64,000 nucleotides of DNA from Asticcacaulis sp. AC466 (GTDB lineage Bacteria > Pseudomonadota > Alphaproteobacteria > Caulobacterales > Caulobacteraceae): the NCBI RefSeq assembly GCF_000495815.1, contig NZ_AWGE01000013.1, positions 124,001 to 188,000 of the forward strand, read 5' to 3'. The number at the start of each line of letters is the position of its first letter. The first letter of the stretch is position 1. The notes below the pieces were generated by a model. That model worked only from the letters and a program-made list of their open reading frames with translations. It was not told the origin of the DNA and did no database searches. Positions 25,417 to 34,767 of the stretch are shown in pieces. A program made the translations under genes and the position numbers.

Positions 25417-25560
25417 TCAATCGATCATGTCGGCGACCAGGCGGCGCAGTTCACGCGGACTGAAGCCGAGCGTGGTCTTCACCGTGCGCGCGGCCCGGGC
25501 CGAAATGACGCGCAGATCGGGACGCACGGGATAGTTCAGGATTTTGTTTTGGTTTTGCAT
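25417..25560 (-). CDS. small conserved-looking protein (47 aa)
   Basis: A 47-residue basic frame starting MQNQNKILNYPVRPDLRV and ending RRLVADMID. It looks coding in codon use and has a helical, Arg-rich body (SARAARTVKTTLGFSPRELRRL), perhaps a small DNA- or RNA-binding or structural protein. The frame is open upstream to 25650, but the ATG at 25560 starts the sensible part. It lies between a terminator and the thiC terminator, transcribed on its own. No family was recognised. Confidence 0.45.
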   Translation of the reverse strand: MQNQNKILNYPVRPDLRVISARAARTVKTTLGFSPRELRRLVADMID

Positions 25561-25744
25561 TGTATATCTGCTGGCGGTTTGACCCGCGCAGTCCTTTTTT
25601 ATGTAGGGATACATCAGCCCGGCAGCGGTTGAAAACACGCGCCCTGTCACGACTGACCTTCCCTATATAGGCGAAACTCTTTCGCTTTACAAGTTGCAAT
25701 GGAAACATTTCTGGCGATGGCCCGCACACGGTATGGCGGGCATG

Positions 25745-25775
25745 AAAAAAGCGCAGGCGTTTTGCGCCTGCGCTT
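25745..25775 (-). terminator. thiC terminator
   Basis: Stem of 11 bp (AAGCGCAGGCG, 25749-25759, with 25765-25775) and a TTTTG loop. On the minus strand it is followed by a run of T (25745-25750), as expected for an intrinsic terminator, and lies 30 nt beyond the thiC stop. Confidence 0.85.
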
Positions 25776-25804
25776 CACTTGCGACCAATGTTGCGTCGTG
25801 CGCC

Positions 25805-27683
<1,879 letters not shown>

Positions 27684-27710
27684 CATGCGCGTAGATCGCG
27701 GGCGCTATTT

Positions 27711-27885
27711 TTGTTGCCCTACCGCTTCGCTGCTTGAGGGCTGTTTTGTTGCCCTATCGCCTCGCTGCTCGAGAGCCACTTTTCACCCTGTCGCTTCGCT
27801 GCTTTAAGGCTACTTCTCGCCCCATCGCGTCGCTGCTTCAGGACTACTCTTCACCCTATCGCTTCGCTGCTTTAGGGCCATAGCG
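27711..27885 (-). repeat. five exact-length 35-bp tandem repeats in the thiC leader
   Basis: Units at 27711-27745, 27746-27780, 27781-27815, 27816-27850 and 27851-27885. All share a core of the type CGCTTCGCTGCTT flanked by CCCT and AGGG-like bases. In the mRNA each unit can fold a short hairpin of about 5 bp around AGCAGCG-loop, with base changes between units mostly keeping pairing (for example G-U in place of A-U). The array fills the space between the TPP aptamer and the RBS hairpin. Confidence 0.85.
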
Positions 27886-27887
27886 TA

Positions 27888-27990
27888 TCCATCTCCCTTC
27901 GCCGGCATGACCCGGATCAGGTTCGGCGGTTTTAGGAGGCGGCTTCAAGCCTCCAGTCTCAGCCCGCATAGGCTTGCGGACACTCCGGTG
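27888..27990 (-). ncRNA. TPP riboswitch (thi box)
   Basis: On the minus strand the conserved blocks are read in order: CCGGAGTGTCC, GCGGGCTGAGA, the variable P3 arm, ACCTGATCCGGGTCATGCCGG and CGAAGGGAG. This is the canonical thiamine pyrophosphate aptamer and lies upstream of thiC, as expected. Confidence 0.95.
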
Positions 27991-28169
27991 AACTGCGGCG
28001 GAGCATAGGGGACCAGGCGAGGGCGTCAAGATGTTTCGTGCCCGCGCCCAGGGGCTGAGGCCTGCGACGACGTTAAAGAGGTCTGGGCCTACCTTAAATA
28101 TGCGTAATCCTCTTCAACATTGTCTTCGCAATCCCCAAGTCTGAAGTCCCAACCATTGAGAGGACTCCC

Positions 28170-29012
28170 ATGTTCGGCACCCCATCCGTTCCCGTCACCC
28201 ATCATCATGCCAAGTCGGGCATCGCGGACGATATCGATTTCGACATCAAGGGCCAGGAATTGCAATTCCTCGAGATCGAGCTCGACCCCGGCGAGAGCGC
28301 TGTCGCGGAAGCGGGCGCCATGGTATGGAAGGATGCGTCGGTCGGCATGACCACCGTTTTCGGTGACGGTTCGGGTCAGCAGGGAGGCGGTTTCATGGGC
28401 GCGTTGCTCGGCGCCGGCAAACGCCTCGTCACCGGCGAAAGCCTGTTCACCACCGTCTTCACGCATAATGGTCATGGCAAGGCGCGGGTCGCCTTCGCCG
28501 CGCCGGTGCCGGGTGCGATTATCCCGATCAAGCTCGATCAGGTCGGCGGCCGCCTGATCTGTCAAAAGGACGCCTTTCTGGCGGCGGCCAAGGGTGTATC
28601 GCTCGGTATTGCCTTTCAAAAGCGCATCATGACCGGGCTGTTCGGCGGCGAAGGGTTCATCATGCAGAAGCTCGAAGGCGATGGCTGGATCTTCGTCCAG
28701 TTCGGCGGCATGGTCATCGAACGCGAACTGAAGGCGGGTGAACAACTGCATGTCGATACGGGCTGCGTGGCGGCCTTTACCGATACGGTCGATTTCGACC
28801 TGATCCAGGCGGGTGGCGTCAAGTCTATGATCTTCGGCGGGGAAGGGGTCTTCTTCGCGCAACTGACCGGGCCGGGCAAGGTGTGGATACAGTCCCTGCC
28901 GTTCGCGCGTCTGGCCGGGCGCATTGGCGCGGCGATTGGCGGTGGCGGGCCCTCGCGCGGCGAAGGCTCCGTCCTGGGCGGGCTGGGCGATCTGATCGGC
29001 GGCCGCGGCTAA
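28170..29012 (+). CDS. AIM24/TIGR00266 family protein
   Basis: A 280-residue protein of the AIM24 family, all-beta with Gly-rich loops. The start has AGAGGA 6 nt before the ATG. Features include the LEIELDPGESAVAEAGAMVW strand pair, a central LFTTVFTHNGHGKARVAFAAPVPGAIIPIKL block, and a Gly/Ser-rich C-terminal tail (IGGGGPSRGEGSVLGGLGDLIGG). No signal peptide. The role in bacteria is unknown; homologues affect membrane or mitochondrial organisation. It sits between thiC and the CytX-like gene, but shares no clear regulation with thiC. Confidence 0.88.
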   Translation: MFGTPSVPVTHHHAKSGIADDIDFDIKGQELQFLEIELDPGESAVAEAGAMVWKDASVGMTTVFGDGSGQQGGGFMGALLGAGKRLVTGESLFTTVFTHNGHGKARVAFAAPVPGAIIPIKLDQVGGRLICQKDAFLAAAKGVSLGIAFQKRIMTGLFGGEGFIMQKLEGDGWIFVQFGGMVIERELKAGEQLHVDTGCVAAFTDTVDFDLIQAGGVKSMIFGGEGVFFAQLTGPGKVWIQSLPFARLAGRIGAAIGGGGPSRGEGSVLGGLGDLIGGRG

Positions 29013-29110
29013 TACCATGTGCGCGGTGTAGAACCGCTTCATTGGTATTCGCCTTTTTTTAGCTCAAATGCCGCATGGCTCGCCGCATAGGCGGCGGGCG
29101 GTCGCCCTTA

Positions 29111-29169
29111 CCAAACGTCATGGCCAAACGTCATGGCCAAACGTCATCAGTTGACGGCCATGACGTTTG
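29111..29169. repeat. three 13-bp direct repeats plus an inverted copy
   Basis: CCAAACGTCATGG occurs at 29111-29123 and 29124-29136, a truncated third copy at 29137-29149, and the reverse complement CCATGACGTTTG at 29158-29169. The second copy and the inverted copy can form a perfect 12-bp stem. It lies upstream of the CytX-like permease gene and could be a regulator-binding array or a terminator-like structure. Confidence 0.7.
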
Positions 29170-29264
29170 TATAAAGGCACTCCGCGCATCCGGGGTGGTT
29201 TTCTTGCGTAAAGATGCCGCTCTGCTAAGGATGACGGTTTCCCCGATTCCAGAAGCGTTGGTGC

Positions 29265-30590
29265 ATGTCCGATAATTTGCCGATTTCCGATCAGGAAGCC
29301 TATGATCCTCTGGTCCCCGTGCCGGTCAACAAGCGCAAGCTGTCGGCGCTGGATGCCTTTTCCTTGTGGTTTTCGCTCGGTATAGGCCTGCTGGTGCTTC
29401 AGGCCGGGGCGGCGCTGATCCCCGGCCTGTCGCTTGTCGAAGCTCTGGCGGCCATCGCCGTGGGCTCATGCGCCGGCGCGGTTCTGCTGGGTCTGGCCGG
29501 GGTGATCGGTGCGGATACCGGCCTGGCCACCATGGCCGCGCTGCGCCCGACCCTGGGCGTGCGCGGCGCCTCGGTCGCGGCGGTGCTCAATATCGTGCAA
29601 CTGGTGGGCTGGGGCGCGTTCGAAATCATCGCCATGCGCGATGCAGCCAACACCCTGTCGCAGAACACCTTCCAATTTGGCGCGCCGGCCATATGGACGC
29701 TGCTGTTCGGTGCGGCGGCAACGGGGCTGGCTATAATGGGGCCGCTCGGCTTTATTCGCCGCTTCCTGCGCAGCTATGGCATCTGGCTGCTGCTGGCGGG
29801 TGCGGCCTGGCTCACTTTCACCCTGATTTCGGGGCCTGACCTCACCGCCGCCCTGGCGCGCAAGGGCGATGGCTCGCTGTCATTGGGCGGAGGCATCGAT
29901 CTGGTCATCGCCATGCCTTTGTCGTGGCTGCCGCTAATCGCCGACTATGCCCGCTTCGGCAAAAGCGCCAAGGGCATGTTCCGCGGCAGCGCCGCCGGTT
30001 ACGCTATCGCCAATATCTGGTTTTTCGCGCTCGGCGCCGCCTATGCTGTGAGCGCCGCCTACAATCCGGACAATATGCTGCTGTCGGCCCTGGCCATGAC
30101 CGGCGGCGGGCTGGCCCTGTTGTTCATCCTGATCGACGAGACGGACAACATCTTTGCCGATATCTTCTCGGCCGCTACCTCTTTGGGGGCGCTACTGCAT
30201 TTCCGTATCAAGCATCTGGCGATCCTGTTCGGCATCGTCTGCACAGCGATCGCGCTCTTCGTGCCCATGTCGGGCTTCATGACGTTTCTATACGCTATTG
30301 GATCGGTGTTTACGCCGCTGTACGGTGTGCTGCTGGTCGATCATTTCCTGATCCGAAAACGGCAGGTAGAGGTGGGGCAAATCCGCAATCCGAACGGCAT
30401 ATATGGCTTTACGTTCGGTCTACACCTGATCGCCTTTGCGGCGTGGGTGATCGGGATCGCCACCTATTACATCGTGCTGGCGCGTATGCCAGCACTCGGC
30501 GCGACCCTGCCGGCCTTTTTCGCGGCGGCAGTCGTCTACTGGGTGTTATCCCTCTTTCGAGTCCAGCCGCGTCCGACGGCGGCCCCTTGA
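29265..30590 (+). CDS. cytX: NCS1-family transporter, putative hydroxymethylpyrimidine permease CytX
   Basis: A 441-residue membrane protein of the NCS1 (nucleobase-cation symporter) family with about 12 membrane segments. The NLPISDQEAYDPLVPVPVNKRKLSALDAFSLWFSLGIGL start and the LNIVQLVGWGAFEIIAM segment match the CytX/CodB branch. In thiamine contexts CytX imports the HMP precursor. Its place 1.6 kb from thiC supports this, but no TPP riboswitch precedes it, so the thiamine link is inferred. ATG 29265 lacks a strong Shine-Dalgarno. Confidence 0.82.
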   Translation: MSDNLPISDQEAYDPLVPVPVNKRKLSALDAFSLWFSLGIGLLVLQAGAALIPGLSLVEALAAIAVGSCAGAVLLGLAGVIGADTGLATMAALRPTLGVRGASVAAVLNIVQLVGWGAFEIIAMRDAANTLSQNTFQFGAPAIWTLLFGAAATGLAIMGPLGFIRRFLRSYGIWLLLAGAAWLTFTLISGPDLTAALARKGDGSLSLGGGIDLVIAMPLSWLPLIADYARFGKSAKGMFRGSAAGYAIANIWFFALGAAYAVSAAYNPDNMLLSALAMTGGGLALLFILIDETDNIFADIFSAATSLGALLHFRIKHLAILFGIVCTAIALFVPMSGFMTFLYAIGSVFTPLYGVLLVDHFLIRKRQVEVGQIRNPNGIYGFTFGLHLIAFAAWVIGIATYYIVLARMPALGATLPAFFAAAVVYWVLSLFRVQPRPTAAP

Positions 30591-30663
30591 GGCATTTTAG
30601 TTCTGACGGCATGCCGCGACGGCTTGCGCGGTATGGCTCTGTGATCACTGACCGCCGTGTGCT

Positions 30664-31851
30664 ATGCGCCTGGGGATGAAACTGAAGCTGAACCTGCCGC
30701 TCGCCACCATCTTCCTGACCGTCACACTCGACATGGCCGGAATAGGCTTGGTGCTGCCCGTCCTGCCGGACCTGTTCGGAGCCAATGAAACGGGGGCGAC
30801 CACCGGCCTTGCCTATGGTTTGTTTCTGTCGCTCTACGCCCTCATGCAGTTTCTCTGCGCACCGCTGCTGGGCGGTTTGAGCGATCGCATCGGCCGCAAG
30901 CCTGTCCTCACGCTGTCCCTGGTCGGGGCGGTGGCCAACTATGCCGTGATGGCTTGCCTGCCGCCGCTCTGGGTCTTGTTCGTGGCGCGCGCCGTCGCGG
31001 GAATTACTGGCGCCAACATGTCGGTCGCTTCGGCCTATCTAACCGACATTTCCACACCCGACGAACGGGCGAAACGGTTTGGACAGCTTAGCGCCTGCAT
31101 GGGCGTCGGCTTTATTCTAGGGCCGGCCGCCGGCGGTATGTTGCGGGAAATCGGTCTGATGTGGCCCTTCGCCGCTGCGGCGGTGCTTACCGGCCTTAAT
31201 CTGGCGATGTGTCTGTTTGTTCTGCCTGAAAGCCGCGCCGCAGAGCCATCGACGGAGAAGCTTAATCCCCTCGCACCGCTGGTCGAAATCGGGGCTTTTA
31301 AGGGAATAGTCGCCTTGTTGATGGCGGCAGGGCTATTTGCCGTCATCGGCGAAATTGGCGGCAGTGTCTGGGTGCTATATGTCCATCACCGCTATGGCTG
31401 GGAAGGCCTGACCGTCGGCCTGTCGCTCACTTTGTTTGGGCTGTTTCATGCCTTGGCCCAGGCCTTTATGGTCGGACCGGTGACGCAACGTCTGGGCGAG
31501 CGTGGCGCCTTGCTGCTAGGTATTGTCGCGGATATGGCATGCTATGTCGCGCTCGGTCTCGTCACGAAGGGCGCGTTCATCTGGCTCCTCATTCCATTGT
31601 TATGTATTGGCGGAATAGGACCAAGCGTGCTTACAGCCGTTATCAGCAAGCAGGTGTCCGAAGATCGTCAGGGACAGTTGCAAGGTGTCCTCGCCAGCCT
31701 CCAAAGCCTTGCCGCCATTATCGGACCCATCCTCATCCTGAACATCTATTTCTTTTCCAGAGATCATTTTCCCGGACTGGTCTGGATAATCGGCGCGGGG
31801 CTCTATTTGCTTGCCCTGCCAGTGGTGCTGAAAAAGGCCAATTACCGGTGA
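30664..31851 (+). CDS. MFS efflux transporter, TetA-like
   Basis: A 395-residue major facilitator protein with 12 expected membrane segments. Motif A is GGLSDRIGRKPVL (residues about 70-85), followed by the ANMSVASAYLTDISTPDERAKRFG loop typical of the TCR/Tet family, which swaps tetracycline or other drugs for protons. I cannot say which drug, if any, it moves. Start is ATG 30664; ATG 30676 in frame is possible. It runs straight into the hemerythrin gene at a TGATCA junction with no gap. Confidence 0.88.
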   Translation: MRLGMKLKLNLPLATIFLTVTLDMAGIGLVLPVLPDLFGANETGATTGLAYGLFLSLYALMQFLCAPLLGGLSDRIGRKPVLTLSLVGAVANYAVMACLPPLWVLFVARAVAGITGANMSVASAYLTDISTPDERAKRFGQLSACMGVGFILGPAAGGMLREIGLMWPFAAAAVLTGLNLAMCLFVLPESRAAEPSTEKLNPLAPLVEIGAFKGIVALLMAAGLFAVIGEIGGSVWVLYVHHRYGWEGLTVGLSLTLFGLFHALAQAFMVGPVTQRLGERGALLLGIVADMACYVALGLVTKGAFIWLLIPLLCIGGIGPSVLTAVISKQVSEDRQGQLQGVLASLQSLAAIIGPILILNIYFFSRDHFPGLVWIIGAGLYLLALPVVLKKANYR

Positions 31852-32316
31852 TCAGTCCGCCGTCGCGTGGAGGTTGGCGCGCAACTGTTGCTTCAGCGCG
31901 TCCATCTGCAAGGCCAGCCTGTGGGCATCGAGCGGTGAGATGATGTCCTTCGCGCGGACGAACACTTCGCCTTCCTCCTTGGCGACATGGTGCTCGATGG
32001 CAAACTTCAGTTCGCCGAACTTTTCCATCCATTCTTCGCTGGAAATCGACAGGCGGCTCATGACGTGCAAAATCGCCTTGACCTCATGGTGCTCGTGCTC
32101 GGCGCTCTCAAGCCGGTTATTCATATCCTGGGTCTGGGTGGCGTGTTCCAGCGCGGCATAGAAGGTGCGTTCCTCGCTATCATTATGCAGGATCAGTTCG
32201 GCTTTTATCTGGTCGAACAGGGTCTGACGCACAGTGGGGAGACGGATGGCCATTAGCTCTTCCATCAGACCGGCGACCTTACGGTGATCGCGGATGATAT
32301 AGGTGTAGATGTCCAT
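31852..32316 (-). CDS. hemerythrin-domain protein
   Basis: A 154-residue four-helix protein. Iron ligands are visible: His11 (IIRDHRK), His44 and Glu48 (LILHNDSEE), His in HEHHEVK near residues 74-77, and His109 with Glu114 (IEHHVAKEE). This is the HHE (hemerythrin-like) pattern, so a di-iron site is expected. It may bind oxygen or act in stress and iron handling; the exact role is unclear. It ends directly against the MFS stop codon. Confidence 0.9.
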   Translation of the reverse strand: MDIYTYIIRDHRKVAGLMEELMAIRLPTVRQTLFDQIKAELILHNDSEERTFYAALEHATQTQDMNNRLESAEHEHHEVKAILHVMSRLSISSEEWMEKFGELKFAIEHHVAKEEGEVFVRAKDIISPLDAHRLALQMDALKQQLRANLHATAD

Positions 32317-32527
32317 GGCTGCGCTCCTTATTCCCAGCCAGAATACCCCTTATCCACATCGGGATAATATGAGAGACGAAACGTATCGCATAAAGACTCT
32401 GTAAATACAGATGGATGCGATCTTATCCCCAGGCTGTGTAAAATTGGACCTGTGGAAAGTTTTAATCCTTAAGGTGTATGGTAATGGCAAGGCGGTTGTC
32501 GAATCGCGCAGGGAGTAATGCCGGGCC

Positions 32528-32902
32528 ATGGGCGTACGCACGTCTTGCCTGATTATATTGACCGCAGGGCTTACCCTCAGCCTCACGGGTTGCAACCGTC
32601 TGGGCCTCTGTCACGAAGAGCATCTGAAAACCATCGCCTCTCCGACCGGACGCTATACCGTCGATATTGTCGCCAAGACCTGTGTCGGCTCATCCGCCGT
32701 CAAGGAAGTCGTGCTGCGCCGAAACGAAGGCCTGATGAAGGGTGGCAGGACCGTCGCCACTTTCGATGACGCCCACCCCGACAGGCCTGCGGATATTTCG
32801 GTCGGCTGGCGCGGCGATCGCCGGATCGTCATCGCGGCTCATGGCGCCAAGATCTGGTCGTTTCAACCCAACTGGCGCGACGTCCGCATCATGGAGCGGT
32901 AA
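32528..32902 (+). CDS. small lipoprotein of unknown function
   Basis: A 124-residue lipoprotein with signal and lipobox LTGC (Cys22). The mature part has three more Cys residues, including LCHEEH and KTCVGSS, and ends in WRGDRRIVIAAHGAKIWSF, which looks like short beta-strands. It is a single gene with 211 nt upstream, probably its own promoter. No family was recognised. Confidence 0.7.
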   Translation: MGVRTSCLIILTAGLTLSLTGCNRLGLCHEEHLKTIASPTGRYTVDIVAKTCVGSSAVKEVVLRRNEGLMKGGRTVATFDDAHPDRPADISVGWRGDRRIVIAAHGAKIWSFQPNWRDVRIMER

Positions 32903-32973
32903 GCCGCGCATACGTATTCAACTTCCCAAGGCGGATATGACCTGTCACCCTGCGCCAAAACAGGGAGCTGATC

Positions 32974-34605
32974 ATGTCTTTTACGCGTATGGCGTTTAGC
33001 GCCGCCGTCTCCGTGCTCGCCCTACTGGGGGGCAACGCCCGCGCCCAGATCGACGTGTCGGCGGTCGCTGTCGAACATAAGGCCAGCGCCCTGCCCAAGG
33101 ACTGGAACAAGACCGCCGCCTTTATGGAAATCTTCGTACGGTCATATAAGGACAGCGATGGCGATGGCGTCGGCGATTTCAATGGCCTGACCTCGCAACT
33201 CGACTATCTGCAATCCCTCGGCGTGACGGGCATCTGGCTGATGCCGATGATGCCGAGCCAGGACGGCGACCACGGTTACGCCGTCAACGATTATCGCGCC
33301 GTCGAGCCGGCCTACGGCACCATGGCTGATTTCGACCGCTTCATTGCTGAAGCGCACAAGCGGGGCATAGGCGTCATCATCGATTTTGTCATAAACCATT
33401 CGGGCAGCGGCAACGCCATTTTTCAGGACGCCGCCCGCTCGCGAACAAGCCCGTATAGGGACTGGTATGTTTTTGCCGACAAAAATCCGGGCTGGTACGA
33501 CAAGACGATGGCCGGCGTCAGCGGCGCCTATTGGACCGATCCGTGGAAGCCCGTAGCAAAAACCGTTCCCGGTGGTGTCGGCCAGTACTACGGCGTCTTT
33601 TCCGACAGCATGCCCGACTGGAACCTGAAAAACCCTAAGGTCATTACCTATCTTCAGGATACGATGCGCTTCTGGATGAACAAGGGCGTCGACGGCTTCC
33701 GGCTCGATGCCGTCACCATGCTCATCGAAGATGGCAAGACAAGCTATTTCAACAATCCGGCCAATCCCGGCATTGTCGCAAAGCTGCGCCATACCCTGGA
33801 CGAATACGATAATCGCTACATGATCTGTGAGGCGTCGGAAGGCGCGGATATGTACGTCCACGCCTGTAGCGCGTTTGCCTATGGCGTACAGCAATCGATC
33901 ATCGAAAGCGCCAAGACCGGCATCGTCCAGGCGCCGCTGATCCGCCAGCTTGCCAATCCTAACGAAGCCGTGATGCCGTTGGCGTTGCAAAGCCATGATG
34001 CCTATGTCGGTGACCGCCTGACCAACCAGTTTGGGGTCAACGGCTTCGCCGGCTACCGGTTGTCGGCGGCGATTTCCATCCTGGCGTCCACCACGCCGTT
34101 TTCCTACTATGGCGAAGAGATCGGGATGAGCAATGGCGGCACCCATAACGATCCGGGACTTCGCTCGCCCATGAGCTGGACCGGTTATCCTCGCACGGCC
34201 GGCTTTACGAACGGCACACCGTACCGCGACGTCGCGATTAATGTCGCCAGCCAGAACGTCGCCATCGAAGCAGGAGATCCGTCCTCTATACTTGAATATT
34301 ATCGCGCGCTCTACACCTTGCGCCGCGACCATCCGGTGTTCGGGACGGGCCGGTTGGAGGTCCAGTCCAAGGCCGGCGATTCGGCGCTGATCTTCACCCG
34401 CACCAATGCTGACGACAAGGCGGCGGTGCTGGTCAACCTGTCGGATCTACCGCAGGGGGTGACGGTGTCATTGGGGGAGGGGACATTCGTGCAGTCGCTT
34501 CGGGTCACAGGCGAGCTCACGCCGACACCGCTGACCAGCCAATCGGGCAAGCTTACCGTCATCGTGCCGCCGCGCACGACCTATGTTTTCACCCCTGTCA
34601 AATAA
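32974..34605 (+). CDS. secreted GH13 alpha-amylase/alpha-glucosidase family enzyme
   Basis: A 543-residue enzyme with a signal peptide (cleavage near ARAQ, residue 24). The GH13 barrel shows IDFVINHSG, GFRLDAV with nucleophile Asp245, MICEAS with acid/base Glu286 and QSHDAYVGD with Asp342. The metal/substrate loop VRSYKDSDGDGVGDFNGL (56-72) is an alpha-glucosidase/trehalose-hydrolase-type Ca site. A C-terminal beta domain follows. GGGAG lies 6 nt before the ATG. It may use starch, maltodextrin or another alpha-glucoside; specificity is not resolved. Confidence 0.92.
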   Translation: MSFTRMAFSAAVSVLALLGGNARAQIDVSAVAVEHKASALPKDWNKTAAFMEIFVRSYKDSDGDGVGDFNGLTSQLDYLQSLGVTGIWLMPMMPSQDGDHGYAVNDYRAVEPAYGTMADFDRFIAEAHKRGIGVIIDFVINHSGSGNAIFQDAARSRTSPYRDWYVFADKNPGWYDKTMAGVSGAYWTDPWKPVAKTVPGGVGQYYGVFSDSMPDWNLKNPKVITYLQDTMRFWMNKGVDGFRLDAVTMLIEDGKTSYFNNPANPGIVAKLRHTLDEYDNRYMICEASEGADMYVHACSAFAYGVQQSIIESAKTGIVQAPLIRQLANPNEAVMPLALQSHDAYVGDRLTNQFGVNGFAGYRLSAAISILASTTPFSYYGEEIGMSNGGTHNDPGLRSPMSWTGYPRTAGFTNGTPYRDVAINVASQNVAIEAGDPSSILEYYRALYTLRRDHPVFGTGRLEVQSKAGDSALIFTRTNADDKAAVLVNLSDLPQGVTVSLGEGTFVQSLRVTGELTPTPLTSQSGKLTVIVPPRTTYVFTPVK

Positions 34606-34767
34606 CGGCGATATATAAGGCGTTAATCGTGCGCGTGCCGGTCCGGCCGACATTAAAAATTGGTAACAGCTGCAATTTCTTTCACGATTTTGCCACATTC
34701 GGGTTGACGGCCTGTCAGGGGAGGGTCAATTCTCTGCCGCAAATCTGTTCAAATGGAGTGCCGCAGC

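Noticed and set aside
27711-27885. CRISPR array
   Set aside because: Repeat units are adjacent with no spacers and are 35 bp each, not a repeat-spacer pattern; no cas genes.
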